Assembly: GCF_024730565.1 (NCBI RefSeq) | Contig: NZ_CP077725.1 | Span: forward strand, 310,001 to 374,000 | Reading direction: 5' to 3' | Length of the DNA: 64,000 bases | Source: Clostridium sp. CM027 | GTDB taxonomy: Bacteria; Bacillota; Clostridia; Clostridiales; Clostridiaceae | Part shown: in pieces, positions 17,053-25,573 of the stretch | Numbering within the stretch: position 1 is the stretch's first letter | How the letters are laid out: the number at the start of each line of letters is the position of its first letter | The notes under the pieces: model-generated | What the model was told of the DNA's origin: nothing | The model's database searches: none | What the model saw: the letters and a program-made list of their open reading frames with translations, nothing else | Position numbers and translations under genes: made by a program

Positions 17053-18696
17053 ATGGAATACTTAAAAATTAACGGACAAAATTTTCGTAATATGGTAATA
17101 AACGCATCTAATAGGTTAGAAGAAGAAAAAGAATATGTAAATTCGTTAAATGTATTTCCTGTTCCGGATGGAGATACAGGTACTAATATGTCAATGACTT
17201 TTAAAGCCGCAGTGCAAGAAATTGAAAGTATGTCAACTAAGTCTATTGCTGAGATATCTCAAAAACTAGCTAGGGGCGCGCTGATGGGCGCAAGGGGTAA
17301 TTCAGGTGTTATATTATCACAAATATTTAGAGGCATTGCAAAAGGGCTAGAAGGCGTAGATGAAGCTACTTCTGAAGAATTGGCTAAAAGCATTTTAGAA
17401 GGTGCCCATTTTGCGTATAAGGCGGTTATGAGACCCACTGAAGGTACGATTTTAACTATTATTAAAGCTGCGGGTGAAAGTGCAGTTAATAGCGGAGCAA
17501 CTGAAGTAGTTGCGCTCATGCAAGAAGTTTGCAAGTGTAGTGAAATTATGCTAGATAAAACTCCAGATATGCTTCCAGCATTAAAACAAGCAAAAGTAGT
17601 TGATGCAGGTGGAATGGGACTTTTAATATTGTTTAAAGGAATGCATGAAGCTCTAAGTAATAATATGGAATCTCTAATTAGCAAATCGGAAAAGAAAAGT
17701 ACAAAATCACAAACAAAAACACCTGCAGCTTTAGATATGCCTGTAGACATAAAGTTTGGATACTGTACTGAATTGTTAGTTATCGCTGAAAATGTTGATG
17801 CTAATGAATTAAAGAGATATTTAGAAAAGTTTGGAGACTCAATGGTTGTGGTTTCGCAAGATGAATTTGTTAAAATCCATATACACACAAATGATCCAGG
17901 GGTAGTGCTTTCAAAAGCAGTAACACTAGGGGAACTGTCTAAGGTGAAAATTGAAAATATGAGAGAACAACATAGAAATTTATTAGGCATTGCGGATGAG
18001 AAAGTTGAAGGACCAGTGAAAGAAAACATTATTGAGAATAAAAAATATGGATTTATATCTGTTGCGCTTGGAGAAGGAATTAAGAATATTTTTGAGGATT
18101 TAGGTGTGGACGTTGTAATAGAAGGCGGCCAAACCATGAATCCAAGTACACAAGATATATTAGAGAGTATTAATAAAGTTAATGCGGAAAATGTATTTGT
18201 ATTACCTAATAATAAGAATATACTTATGGCAGCGCTGCAAGCGGTCGAACTGTCAGATAAAAATGTAATTGTTATTCCGTCGAAAACTATCCCACAAGGA
18301 ATAACTGCTGTAACAATGTTTAATCCAGAAGTTAGTGTAGAAGAAAATGAAAATATATTAAAAGAAGCAATAAAAAATGTTGCAACAGCTTCTGTAACAT
18401 ATGCAGTTAAAGACACTGAATCTGATGGTAATCTAATAAAAGAAGGAAACATTCTAGGTTTAATTGAGCAAAAAATTAAAGAAGTTGGAACAGATATTTA
18501 TAAAGTTTGCGAAGATACTATAGACAGTATGGTTACAGAGGATAGTGAGCTTATTACAATTTTCTATGGTGAAGATTGTATAATAAGCGAAGTGGAAGAA
18601 TTTATTTCTGCCCTAGAACACAAATATCCGAATTTAGATATTCAACATTATAATGGAAAACAACCACTTTATTATTTTATTGCGTCAGTTGAATAA
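17053..18696 (+). CDS. fakA: DAK-domain fatty acid kinase catalytic subunit (FakA/YloV family)
   Basis: A 547-residue protein with an N-terminal DhaL-type ATP-binding domain ('NSLNVFPVPDGDTGTNM', 'GARGNSGVILSQIF', 'DAGGMGLLILFKGM') and a C-terminal DegV-like half. FakA phosphorylates fatty acids held by FakB proteins; the product feeds the PlsX/PlsY phospholipid route (plsX is at 28913 here). No fakB (DegV) gene is in the window. The gene is closed by a clear terminator. Confidence 0.93.
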   Translation: MEYLKINGQNFRNMVINASNRLEEEKEYVNSLNVFPVPDGDTGTNMSMTFKAAVQEIESMSTKSIAEISQKLARGALMGARGNSGVILSQIFRGIAKGLEGVDEATSEELAKSILEGAHFAYKAVMRPTEGTILTIIKAAGESAVNSGATEVVALMQEVCKCSEIMLDKTPDMLPALKQAKVVDAGGMGLLILFKGMHEALSNNMESLISKSEKKSTKSQTKTPAALDMPVDIKFGYCTELLVIAENVDANELKRYLEKFGDSMVVVSQDEFVKIHIHTNDPGVVLSKAVTLGELSKVKIENMREQHRNLLGIADEKVEGPVKENIIENKKYGFISVALGEGIKNIFEDLGVDVVIEGGQTMNPSTQDILESINKVNAENVFVLPNNKNILMAALQAVELSDKNVIVIPSKTIPQGITAVTMFNPEVSVEENENILKEAIKNVATASVTYAVKDTESDGNLIKEGNILGLIEQKIKEVGTDIYKVCEDTIDSMVTEDSELITIFYGEDCIISEVEEFISALEHKYPNLDIQHYNGKQPLYYFIASVE

Positions 18697-18716
18697 AAGC
18701 CTTAGGGCTTTTTTTC
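18695..18716 (+). terminator. Terminator after fakA
   Basis: AAAAGCC-TTAG-GGCTTTTTTT: 7-bp stem, 4-base loop, T-run. The fakA stop codon is at its left edge. Confidence 0.85.
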
Positions 18717-18762
18717 TTAGGTATTTAATGTACCTTAAAGATTAGTAACGAACAAAACTAAT

Positions 18763-18959
18763 ATTAAATCATCTCCTGCGGAGCTGCAACATCTTCGCAG
18801 AAGATGCATTGACGACTTCGAAAGGAGAGTTACCCCTTTGTAAACCTCTGGAGTAGATAACAATTCTCAATTGTTATTCCCACCACTGAAGTTTGCTATC
18901 TGTTAGGGTATGCGACTCCCACTTATAGAAGTGGGAGTCTTTCCTTCTAAAATCTCGTT
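18763..18959 (+). repeat. Dispersed hairpin element, copy 2 (longest form; IS200/IS605 right-end-like)
   Basis: The reverse complement matches 56975-57125. The left part (ATCATCTCCTGCGGAGCTGC, then the CATCTTC/GAAGATG hairpin) differs from the other copy at only about two positions in 54, and the right part has the ACTCCCACTT..AAGTGGGAGT hairpin followed by CTCGTTA. Between them lies extra sequence of some 40 bases containing the palindrome ATAACAATT-CTC-AATTGTTAT. In IS605-type elements this arrangement resembles the tnpB 3' end and right-end hairpin. No transposase ORF remains. Confidence 0.8.
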
Positions 18960-18985
18960 AAAATCTTATTTTTGGAGTGGTATAG

Positions 18986-21022
18986 GTGGATATTCATAGC
19001 GATATAAAATATATAAAGGGTGTTGGACCTAAAATGGCAGAAAATTTGAATAAGTGTGGAATTTTTAACGTATTAGATCTGATATTATATTTTCCACGAG
19101 ATTATGAGAATGTATCTGCGAATAAAAGCATTCTGAAATGCGCGGAAAGTGAAAAACTCATTGTAGAGTGTACTGTGCTAAATATATTAAAAGATGTTAG
19201 GTTAAAAAATAATAAAACTCTTTCTACCATAGTTTTTTGCCAAGGGGATAATAGATTCAAAGGTAAATGGTTTAATCAAACCTATGCAAAAAATAGTTTT
19301 AAAATTTCAAATAAATATATTATCACAGGCAAAGTTAATAAATTCAGGGAAGAAATCACAATTATGAATCCTAAGATAGTAAAAAATACGTCTATGGCTA
19401 CAAATAACATTATTGCCAAGTATCCACTTAAAAATAATGTTACAAATAATTTTTTTAATAAAATTATATCTGACGTATTATGTGATGTTGAAATAACGGA
19501 GAATTTGCCTAAATGGCTTGTGGAAAAATATGATTTTTGTTCTTTAGATAATGCTGCTCGAAATATACATAGCCCTAAAAGCTTAGAACTCCTTAATAAA
19601 TCAAAGAGAAGGCTTAAATTTCAAGAATTATTCACTTATTCATTAAAAATATTAATGCTAAAAGAGTTTATAAAATATCATAATAATGGTATTCAATTTA
19701 AAATAGCACCAGAGCTTATAATCTTAAAGGAGCAACTTCCATTTCAGCTTACTAAGGCACAAAGTAAAGTTGTAAGAGAAATTCTAATAGATCAAAAGAA
19801 GGATATAGGAATGAATCGAATGGTGCAGGGAGATGTTGGAAGTGGTAAAACTATAGTGGCTATAATTACTATGTTTAATGTTGTGAAAAATGGGTATCAG
19901 GCATCTATGATGGCACCAACTGAAATCTTAGCAAAGCAACATTATGAAGAAATTCAAAATGTATTAAAAAATTTTTCACTAAAAATACAACTACTAAGCG
20001 GAAGTGTTACAGCAAAAAATAAACAATTAATTAAACAGGAGTTAAAAGATGGAACCATTGATATTATTGTTGGAACTCATGCACTTATTGAAGATGATGT
20101 AGAGTTTAAAAACTTAGGAATGATTGTTACTGATGAGCAGCATCGTTTTGGAGTATCACAAAGAAATAGATTTTCTAATAAAGGTAAAAACATTGATATT
20201 CTTGTAATGACAGCTACCCCTATTCCCCGGACACTCTCTTTATATTTATATGGTGATTTAGACGTATCTATTATAGATGAATTGCCTCCAGGCAGGCAGA
20301 AAATTGATACAAGCTATGAAAGTATGTCCTATAGTAAAAAGGTGTATGAATTTGCTTTAAACGAGATTAATATGGGGAGGCAAGTTTACATAGTTTGTCC
20401 ATTAGTGGAAGAAAATGAGGAGATGAAGTTAAGTTCAGTCGAGAAGCTTTACGAAAAATTAAAAGAAGAATATTTTGACTCTATAGAAATAGGGATGATA
20501 TATGGTAAAATGCCAAGTAAACAAAAAAATGAAATCATGGATAAATTTAAACTTGGAGAAATTAAAGCGCTGATTGCAACTACAGTAATTGAGGTTGGAG
20601 TAAATGTACCAAACGCTACAGTTATGATAATTGAAAACTCAGAAAGATTTGGACTTGCACAACTCCATCAACTTAGGGGACGAGTAGGAAGAGGAAAGCA
20701 TAAGTCATATTGTATACTACTGGCGAATATTACAAATAATATAGTGAAAAGAAGATTAGAAATACTTATAAAAAGTAATGACGGTTTTTTTATTGCTGAA
20801 GAAGATTTAAAAAATAGAGGCGCAGGAGAATTATTTGGCATCAAGCAGCATGGTGAATCAGGGTTGATTTTATCAGATTTAATTGAAGATATAGATATTT
20901 TAAAACTTGCAAATAGTGAAGCAAAAAAGTTAATGCAAAGTAGGAATGTTGAAGACGTTAAAATAAAGGATGCAATAATAGAAAAAATCGAGCAAAGTTC
21001 TAACTACATTTGTTTTAACTAA
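18986..21022 (+). CDS. recG: ATP-dependent DNA helicase RecG
   Basis: Branch-migrating superfamily 2 helicase acting on stalled forks and recombination intermediates. The wedge domain is N-terminal ('IKYIKGVGPKMAENL'), Walker A 'GDVGSGKT' lies near 282-289, DEQH near 383, then 'TATPIPRTL' and the C-terminal 'QLRGRVGRG'. GTG 18986 has GGAG about eight bases upstream. Length 678 is typical. It stands directly behind the copy-2 repeat, with no clear own promoter except possibly inside the repeat. Confidence 0.96.
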   Translation: MDIHSDIKYIKGVGPKMAENLNKCGIFNVLDLILYFPRDYENVSANKSILKCAESEKLIVECTVLNILKDVRLKNNKTLSTIVFCQGDNRFKGKWFNQTYAKNSFKISNKYIITGKVNKFREEITIMNPKIVKNTSMATNNIIAKYPLKNNVTNNFFNKIISDVLCDVEITENLPKWLVEKYDFCSLDNAARNIHSPKSLELLNKSKRRLKFQELFTYSLKILMLKEFIKYHNNGIQFKIAPELIILKEQLPFQLTKAQSKVVREILIDQKKDIGMNRMVQGDVGSGKTIVAIITMFNVVKNGYQASMMAPTEILAKQHYEEIQNVLKNFSLKIQLLSGSVTAKNKQLIKQELKDGTIDIIVGTHALIEDDVEFKNLGMIVTDEQHRFGVSQRNRFSNKGKNIDILVMTATPIPRTLSLYLYGDLDVSIIDELPPGRQKIDTSYESMSYSKKVYEFALNEINMGRQVYIVCPLVEENEEMKLSSVEKLYEKLKEEYFDSIEIGMIYGKMPSKQKNEIMDKFKLGEIKALIATTVIEVGVNVPNATVMIIENSERFGLAQLHQLRGRVGRGKHKSYCILLANITNNIVKRRLEILIKSNDGFFIAEEDLKNRGAGELFGIKQHGESGLILSDLIEDIDILKLANSEAKKLMQSRNVEDVKIKDAIIEKIEQSSNYICFN

Positions 21023-21099
21023 AGAAAAAATTTCTTTGTATAAATTATATATATATGTTAAAATATTATCGAAACTGGCTTAAATGGAGGAATAAACAT

Positions 21100-21672
21100 A
21101 TGAGAATTATTTCAGGAAGTGCAAGAGGAAGAAAATTGTTGTCCCCTGTAGGGATGGGAACGAGGCCCACATTAGATAGAATAAAAGAAGCTATATTTAA
21201 TATAATCCAGGATAGAACACGAAATGCTGTAGTCGTGGATATGTTTTCAGGTACTGGTAGCTTAGGTCTAGAGGCCGCAAGTAGGGGAGCTGAGAAATGT
21301 TATCTAATTGATATGGGTGATACTACATTTGATATGTTACAAAAGAATGTAGATAATTTAAAGTTTAACGATAAATGCAAGTGCTTAAAAGGTGACACAT
21401 ATAAATACATGCAACAATTTGCAGATGAAAAGATTGTGTTTGATTTGATTTTTATAGATCCACCATATGCTAAAGACATGATTCCACCTGCTATTGAGAT
21501 TATTGCATCAAATAGCCTTTTAAGGGAAGATGGGTTGATTGTTTGTAAAATAGATTCTTCAGAAGAAATATATGAAGGAAATTCTATTATTCAGCTTTCC
21601 GATTTAAGAAAATATGGTAATACTACTGTATTGCTTTACAAATATAAGGAACTAATAGTTAAGAATTATTAG
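21100..21672 (+). CDS. rsmD: 16S rRNA m2G966 methyltransferase RsmD
   Basis: A 190-residue SAM methyltransferase with '[13 protein letters not shown]' at the start, '[14 protein letters not shown]', the SAM motif '[13 protein letters not shown]' and the catalytic 'FIDPPY'. ATG 21100 follows TGGAGG by 8 bases; the in-frame ATG at 21055 would add residues foreign to the family. It is followed by coaD as in most Firmicutes. Confidence 0.95.
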   Translation: MRIISGSARGRKLLSPVGMGTRPTLDRIKEAIFNIIQDRTRNAVVVDMFSGTGSLGLEAASRGAEKCYLIDMGDTTFDMLQKNVDNLKFNDKCKCLKGDTYKYMQQFADEKIVFDLIFIDPPYAKDMIPPAIEIIASNSLLREDGLIVCKIDSSEEIYEGNSIIQLSDLRKYGNTTVLLYKYKELIVKNY

Positions 21673-21678
21673 TTCCTT
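21647..21678 (+). terminator. Hairpin at the end of rsmD
   Basis: AAGGAACTAATA and TATTAGTTCCTT pair around a short loop, overlapping the rsmD stop codon. There is no long T-run behind it, so it may be a weak terminator or an RNA-stability stem. Confidence 0.5.
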
Positions 21679-21689
21679 AAGAAAATACA

Positions 21690-21728
21690 TGAGGGTAACA
21701 ATTTATAATTGTTACCTACCTCAGAGGA
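21690..21728 (-). repeat. Likely fragment of the dispersed element (palindrome module)
   Basis: GGTAACAATT-TAT-AATTGTTACC is a perfect 10-bp stem just before the coaD ribosome binding site. Read on the minus strand, the stretch starts CCTCTG, has GTAG, then TAACAATT, three variable bases and AATTGTTA, matching the central insert of copy 2 at 18845-18880 in the same order at about three quarters of positions. The match could be chance plus shared palindrome; a database comparison would settle it. Confidence 0.45.
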
Positions 21729-21745
21729 AAACGTGGAGGAATAAG

Positions 21746-22228
21746 ATGAAAAAAGCAATTTGCCCTGGAAGTTTTGATCCAATAACTAACGGACATTTGG
21801 ATATTATTAAGAGGGCGTCTAGAGTTTATGATGAATTAATCGTAGGAGTGCTTGTTAACCCTGAGAAAAAATGTCTCTTCTCTGTAGATGAGAGAATAGA
21901 ACAAATAAAAAATGTAGTTAAAAATTTACCCAATGTACGCGTGAAGAAGTTTAGTGGTTTACTTGTTCAACTAATGAATCAAGAGGGTGCTAGTGTCATT
22001 GTGAAGGGACTCAGAAGTGTTTTAGATTTTGAATATGAGTTTCAAATGGCATCAATGAATAACAAATTGGATCCAAGTAAGGAAACTGTGTTCATGATGA
22101 CAAAGACAGAATATAGCTATATAAGTTCCTCTTCAGTTAAACAGGTTGCAATGCTTGGAGGATGTATTGAAGAATTAGTACCTGAGGAAATTATTCCAGA
22201 TATTATTAGGAAAATTAATTCTAAATAG
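21746..22228 (+). CDS. coaD: Phosphopantetheine adenylyltransferase
   Basis: Transfers AMP to 4'-phosphopantetheine, the penultimate step of coenzyme A synthesis. The 160-residue nucleotidyltransferase has the TNGH motif at residues 14-17 ('[11 protein letters not shown]') and the 'YISSSSVKQ' motif near the end. ATG 21746 follows GTGGAGG by seven bases; the longer in-frame reading from 21689 would run through the hairpin. Together with coaBC the window codes for three of the five CoA steps. Confidence 0.96.
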   Translation: MKKAICPGSFDPITNGHLDIIKRASRVYDELIVGVLVNPEKKCLFSVDERIEQIKNVVKNLPNVRVKKFSGLLVQLMNQEGASVIVKGLRSVLDFEYEFQMASMNNKLDPSKETVFMMTKTEYSYISSSSVKQVAMLGGCIEELVPEEIIPDIIRKINSK

Positions 22229-22237
22229 GGGGGAAAT

Positions 22238-22762
22238 ATGGATGTTATAAAACTTTTAGAATACCTTCAAGAAATTGTTGAAAGTTCTTCTAAAATACCT
22301 GTTACAGGTAAGGTGGTTGTAAATAAAAGAGAAATATTAGATATAATTGATCAAATTATGAGTCATTTGCCAGATGAGTTTAAAAAGGCTCAGTGGATTT
22401 GTGATGAAAAAGAAAGAATTCTTGTTGATTCAAAAAAACAAGCTGAAATTTTTGAAGAAGAGACCATTGATAAAATAAGAAGAAGAGTTGAAAAGCAAGA
22501 CTTAGTTAAAGAAGCACAAACTCGAGCTGAAGAAATTATAGCATCAGCTCAGAGAGATGCTAAAATTATGAGGCTTGGGGCTAAAGATTATGCGGATGAA
22601 ATATTATCCCAATTAGATAAAGAGATTGAATTAAAAGGTCAGAAAATGCTTCATAAGATTAAGGGCGATGTTCAAGATTTTTTAATATCTCTACAAGGAG
22701 AAGTTACGGATACCACAACTTCAATAAGAGATAATGTAAAAGAGCTAAGAAGTATGAAATAG
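22238..22762 (+). CDS. Coiled-coil protein of unknown function, next to coaD
   Basis: A 174-residue soluble protein, rich in Glu/Lys/Ile, mostly helical. After a short N-terminal domain (about 1-60) it forms a long predicted coiled coil ('AEIFEEETIDKIRRRVEKQ', 'TRAEEIIASAQRDAKIMRL') resembling V-type ATPase E subunits or DivIVA-like stalks, but no specific family can be named. A gene of this type commonly follows coaD in clostridia. GGGGGG lies before its ATG. Its last 18 bases overlap the 3' end of ylbJ on the other strand. Confidence 0.75.
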   Translation: MDVIKLLEYLQEIVESSSKIPVTGKVVVNKREILDIIDQIMSHLPDEFKKAQWICDEKERILVDSKKQAEIFEEETIDKIRRRVEKQDLVKEAQTRAEEIIASAQRDAKIMRLGAKDYADEILSQLDKEIELKGQKMLHKIKGDVQDFLISLQGEVTDTTTSIRDNVKELRSMK

Positions 22763-23923
22763 TTTAACTATATTTATAAGTAATATCGGGATAAATAAAA
22801 TGATTAATATTAAAAAATATAAATTACTAACTTTATATATACTTACATTATTAAAAGTAAAAACCGATGTAGTATGTAGAAAAATACAATATAGAATCAG
22901 CGTTAAAATTGAGGAAATTATGCCTTGAATAAACTTTCGAGCAATGTATTTTTTTATTGAGACATCATATTTATAGGTATAGCTATAAACTTGAGAAATT
23001 ATAGACAAACCACTAAAAGCAATTAAAAAACTCAAAACTGGAAGTTTTACATACAGATTTGAATTACTAGAGGATATTAAATAGCATCCGTTAGTCATCT
23101 CTAACATTCCTAATAATAACCCTTCTATAAAATTCCCAGAACAGCCAATAATTAAAGAAAACTTATTAAGGGCAATGTGAAATATTACATTGTCTTTAAT
23201 TAATCCTGTTATTACGGAGAATATTACAATAAAACCACCGATATTTAAGGCATTCTTCATGGCATCTTCAATACTGTTTTTCAATATCATGCCAATATTC
23301 GTGGTGGGTGGATGGTTTCTTGAAAAATTGTCACCTCTATTTTTAATTTTAAAATAAGAATCTTTTGAGGGAATAATAAATCCCATAAACATGCAAGAGA
23401 GAATATTAGAGAGTATTAACATATAACCAATTTTAGCATTTGACATCATAGAAGCGCCCACTGCGCCTATAATAAAAAGTGGGCTTGCATTAGAAGCTAT
23501 ATTTAGCAATCGTTCACAGGTATTTAAATCAATTATATTTTTTTCGTACAAATCGCAAGTGTATCTCGCACCAAGGGGATAACCACATAGTAAACTAACT
23601 AAAAGAGCAAAGTTACATTCTTTTGGTAGCTTTAAGGGTTTACAAATTAGATTGCCTAACAATTTAGAATAAATATGAATGCCGTCGTAGCTTATTATAA
23701 TATTTATTACAACTAAAAATGGAAAAAGAGAAGGAAAAATTGAATTGAAAAACAATTTTGCACCAGAGATAGTGTACTGGATACAAATATTAGGAGCTAT
23801 TATTATTTGTAGAATAAAAAGAGAACAAATTAATGTTATTGATAGATTTATCTTCAAAGCTTTAAATAGTTCAAATAATAATAATATTATGAAAATTAAT
23901 AATATAATTAATAGTAATTTCAA
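22745..23923 (-). CDS. ylbJ: Sporulation integral membrane protein YlbJ
   Basis: A 392-residue polytopic protein with at least eight hydrophobic segments and the family motifs 'SIFPSLFPFLVV', 'GYPLGARYTCDLYE' and 'NASPLFIIGAVG'. In Bacillus ylbJ is expressed in the mother cell and is needed for a proper spore cortex. The start is TTG (23921-23923 on the minus strand) behind AAGGGG. It converges on and overlaps the upstream coiled-coil gene by 18 bases. Confidence 0.92.
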   Translation of the reverse strand: MKLLLIILLIFIILLLFELFKALKINLSITLICSLFILQIIIAPNICIQYTISGAKLFFNSIFPSLFPFLVVINIIISYDGIHIYSKLLGNLICKPLKLPKECNFALLVSLLCGYPLGARYTCDLYEKNIIDLNTCERLLNIASNASPLFIIGAVGASMMSNAKIGYMLILSNILSCMFMGFIIPSKDSYFKIKNRGDNFSRNHPPTTNIGMILKNSIEDAMKNALNIGGFIVIFSVITGLIKDNVIFHIALNKFSLIIGCSGNFIEGLLLGMLEMTNGCYLISSSNSNLYVKLPVLSFLIAFSGLSIISQVYSYTYKYDVSIKKYIARKFIQGIISSILTLILYCIFLHTTSVFTFNNVSIYKVSNLYFLILIILFIPILLINIVKLFHTS

Positions 23924-24010
23924 TGTTAGACCCCTTTTTAAGTATTACTGTATTAAATATATTTAAATTTTCATAAATTTATGTGTTGGAAACACTAATT
24001 TTAAATATAA

Positions 24011-24046
24011 TAAATGCTACTATCTATTTATGATAGCAGCATTTAT
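24011..24046 (-). terminator. Hairpin after tmcAL
   Basis: AAATGCTACTATC and TGATAGCAGCATTT pair (with wobble) around TATTTA; it lies just past the tmcAL stop and between tmcAL and the ylbJ start on the minus strand. T-rich sequence flanks both sides. Confidence 0.65.
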
Positions 24047-24048
24047 TT

Positions 24049-25272
24049 TTACTTTATAATTATAGGCGATATCAAATAATCGCTATTATGACTTATACTA
24101 CTATTTATAATGCTATAAGCCCTTGTAGACTGAGTATCTAGTTGCATGGTGTCATTGCACTTTTTAGGAATTTTAGTATAAAGCGGAATGCTACTGTTTG
24201 ATTTTATAGATTTTAGAATTGACTTTCCATTTGAGTTAAATCCTAAAATTCGAGCATAAGGGCAAGGCATTGATCTTAATTTTTTAGTATCAAAGCTATC
24301 AAATCCTATAAAATATTGACATAATATTCTACTAATGCGAGTGTAAGTGTAGCGTTTGCTTTTTATATTGGCCAGTGCACTAGAGTAACTTAAACTATTT
24401 TGTAAGGAGCTAATAATCCTATTATCAAGACCCTCAGATACGTCTGGTAAATTTACTAAAGAATTTTTTGATGTAGCAGATTTATGTTTAATATACGGGA
24501 ACATGGAATCTTCAAATGTAAATTCATAATTTTTCGAGTATAAGTTTTGAAGTTCAGTTAATACTGAACTTGGGATATGACCTGCAAGTTTTATTAAAGA
24601 ACCATTTTCTTTCAAAAATTTTCTTATAGCTGTCGCGCTTGAAAATTCATTATGTAAAAGATCACTGTTATAAGATGCACCTTCTCTTTTTAATGTGTAA
24701 GGTGTAATAGAACTTTTTAACTTGATTAAGCTTTTGCAATACTCTATACCTAGTATATTATTAGGTGAATTTAAACAGTTATCTAATAATAAGTCTGATA
24801 TGTCCAATTTTGAATTCATCAAATAATCATAAAGTGCATTAGATCTTGCTAAAGGGTAAGTGATACCTTTTGATAAATAAGTTTTTAACAGTGATTTAAA
24901 TTCAATAGGTTCTTGAAGTAATATATTGGAAATATTATATAAATCATTAATATTTCCATGTTCACTACCAAAGCAAATATTATCCACTACTCCTAGGCTG
25001 TTTAGAAGACTTACAGCGCCAAAGGAAAAAAAATCTGCTGATGATACGCTGTAGATAGTTGGTAGCTCTATTACTAAATCTACTCCGTTATTTAATGCCA
25101 TTTTAGTTTTTGTCCATTTGTCTATACTTGATGGAATACCACGTTGAGTAAAATTCCCACTCATAACACAAATTAAGGCATCACAGTTTGTGAGCTCCTT
25201 GGTTTTATTAATATGATATACGTGACCGTTATGTAATGGATTATATTCAACAATTATACCTGAAATATTCAT
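24049..25272 (-). CDS. tmcAL: tRNA(Met) cytidine acetate ligase TmcAL
   Basis: A 407-residue nucleotidyltransferase-like protein (YlbM family) that activates acetate to form N4-acetylcytidine at the wobble position of elongator tRNA(Met). Motifs: 'IVEYNPLHNGH' with HNGH at residues 14-17, 'VMSGNFTQRG', 'VIELPTIYSV' and 'CFGSEHG'. The start is well placed behind GAGGTG on the minus strand. It neighbours pta-ackA, the acetate pathway, but is transcribed divergently. Confidence 0.93.
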   Translation of the reverse strand: MNISGIIVEYNPLHNGHVYHINKTKELTNCDALICVMSGNFTQRGIPSSIDKWTKTKMALNNGVDLVIELPTIYSVSSADFFSFGAVSLLNSLGVVDNICFGSEHGNINDLYNISNILLQEPIEFKSLLKTYLSKGITYPLARSNALYDYLMNSKLDISDLLLDNCLNSPNNILGIEYCKSLIKLKSSITPYTLKREGASYNSDLLHNEFSSATAIRKFLKENGSLIKLAGHIPSSVLTELQNLYSKNYEFTFEDSMFPYIKHKSATSKNSLVNLPDVSEGLDNRIISSLQNSLSYSSALANIKSKRYTYTRISRILCQYFIGFDSFDTKKLRSMPCPYARILGFNSNGKSILKSIKSNSSIPLYTKIPKKCNDTMQLDTQSTRAYSIINSSISHNSDYLISPIIIK

Positions 25273-25573
25273 TAAATCACCTCATGAAAGCTCATATAAA
25301 TATAAGCTAATAATTTATGTCTAAAGAGAAACCACTAAAAATAATGCAATAATTATATTCTGAAATGTCGTTAAAACTTATACATATTATATAATATAAA
25401 ATGAATTAATTAAAGTACATATATTTCAAAAAAGACAAAAAGGATGAAAATTAAGAATATTTAAAATATAATATATGTAAATGATTTTGTAGTTTTATGT
25501 TGAAATGTATAGGGCAAAGGGTGTATATTATTATTGTATATTAAGTTGATAATAAACGAGAGGGGCAATAAGA
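25273..25573. other. Divergent intergenic region between tmcAL and pta
   Basis: About 300 AT-rich bases without a convincing ORF. The only clear signal is the pta promoter near the right end (25500-25529). No riboswitch-like structure was recognised. Confidence 0.6.
25500..25529 (+). promoter_or_regulatory. Promoter for pta-ackA
   Basis: TTGAAA (25500-25505), 18-base spacer, TATATT (25524-25529), 44 bases before the pta start codon. Confidence 0.55.

Noticed and set aside
17259-18452. 397-codon open reading frame on the minus strand
   Set aside because: It lies fully antisense to fakA, has no ribosome binding site, and its composition (Ser/Thr/Ile-rich) is that of a mirror of the real gene.
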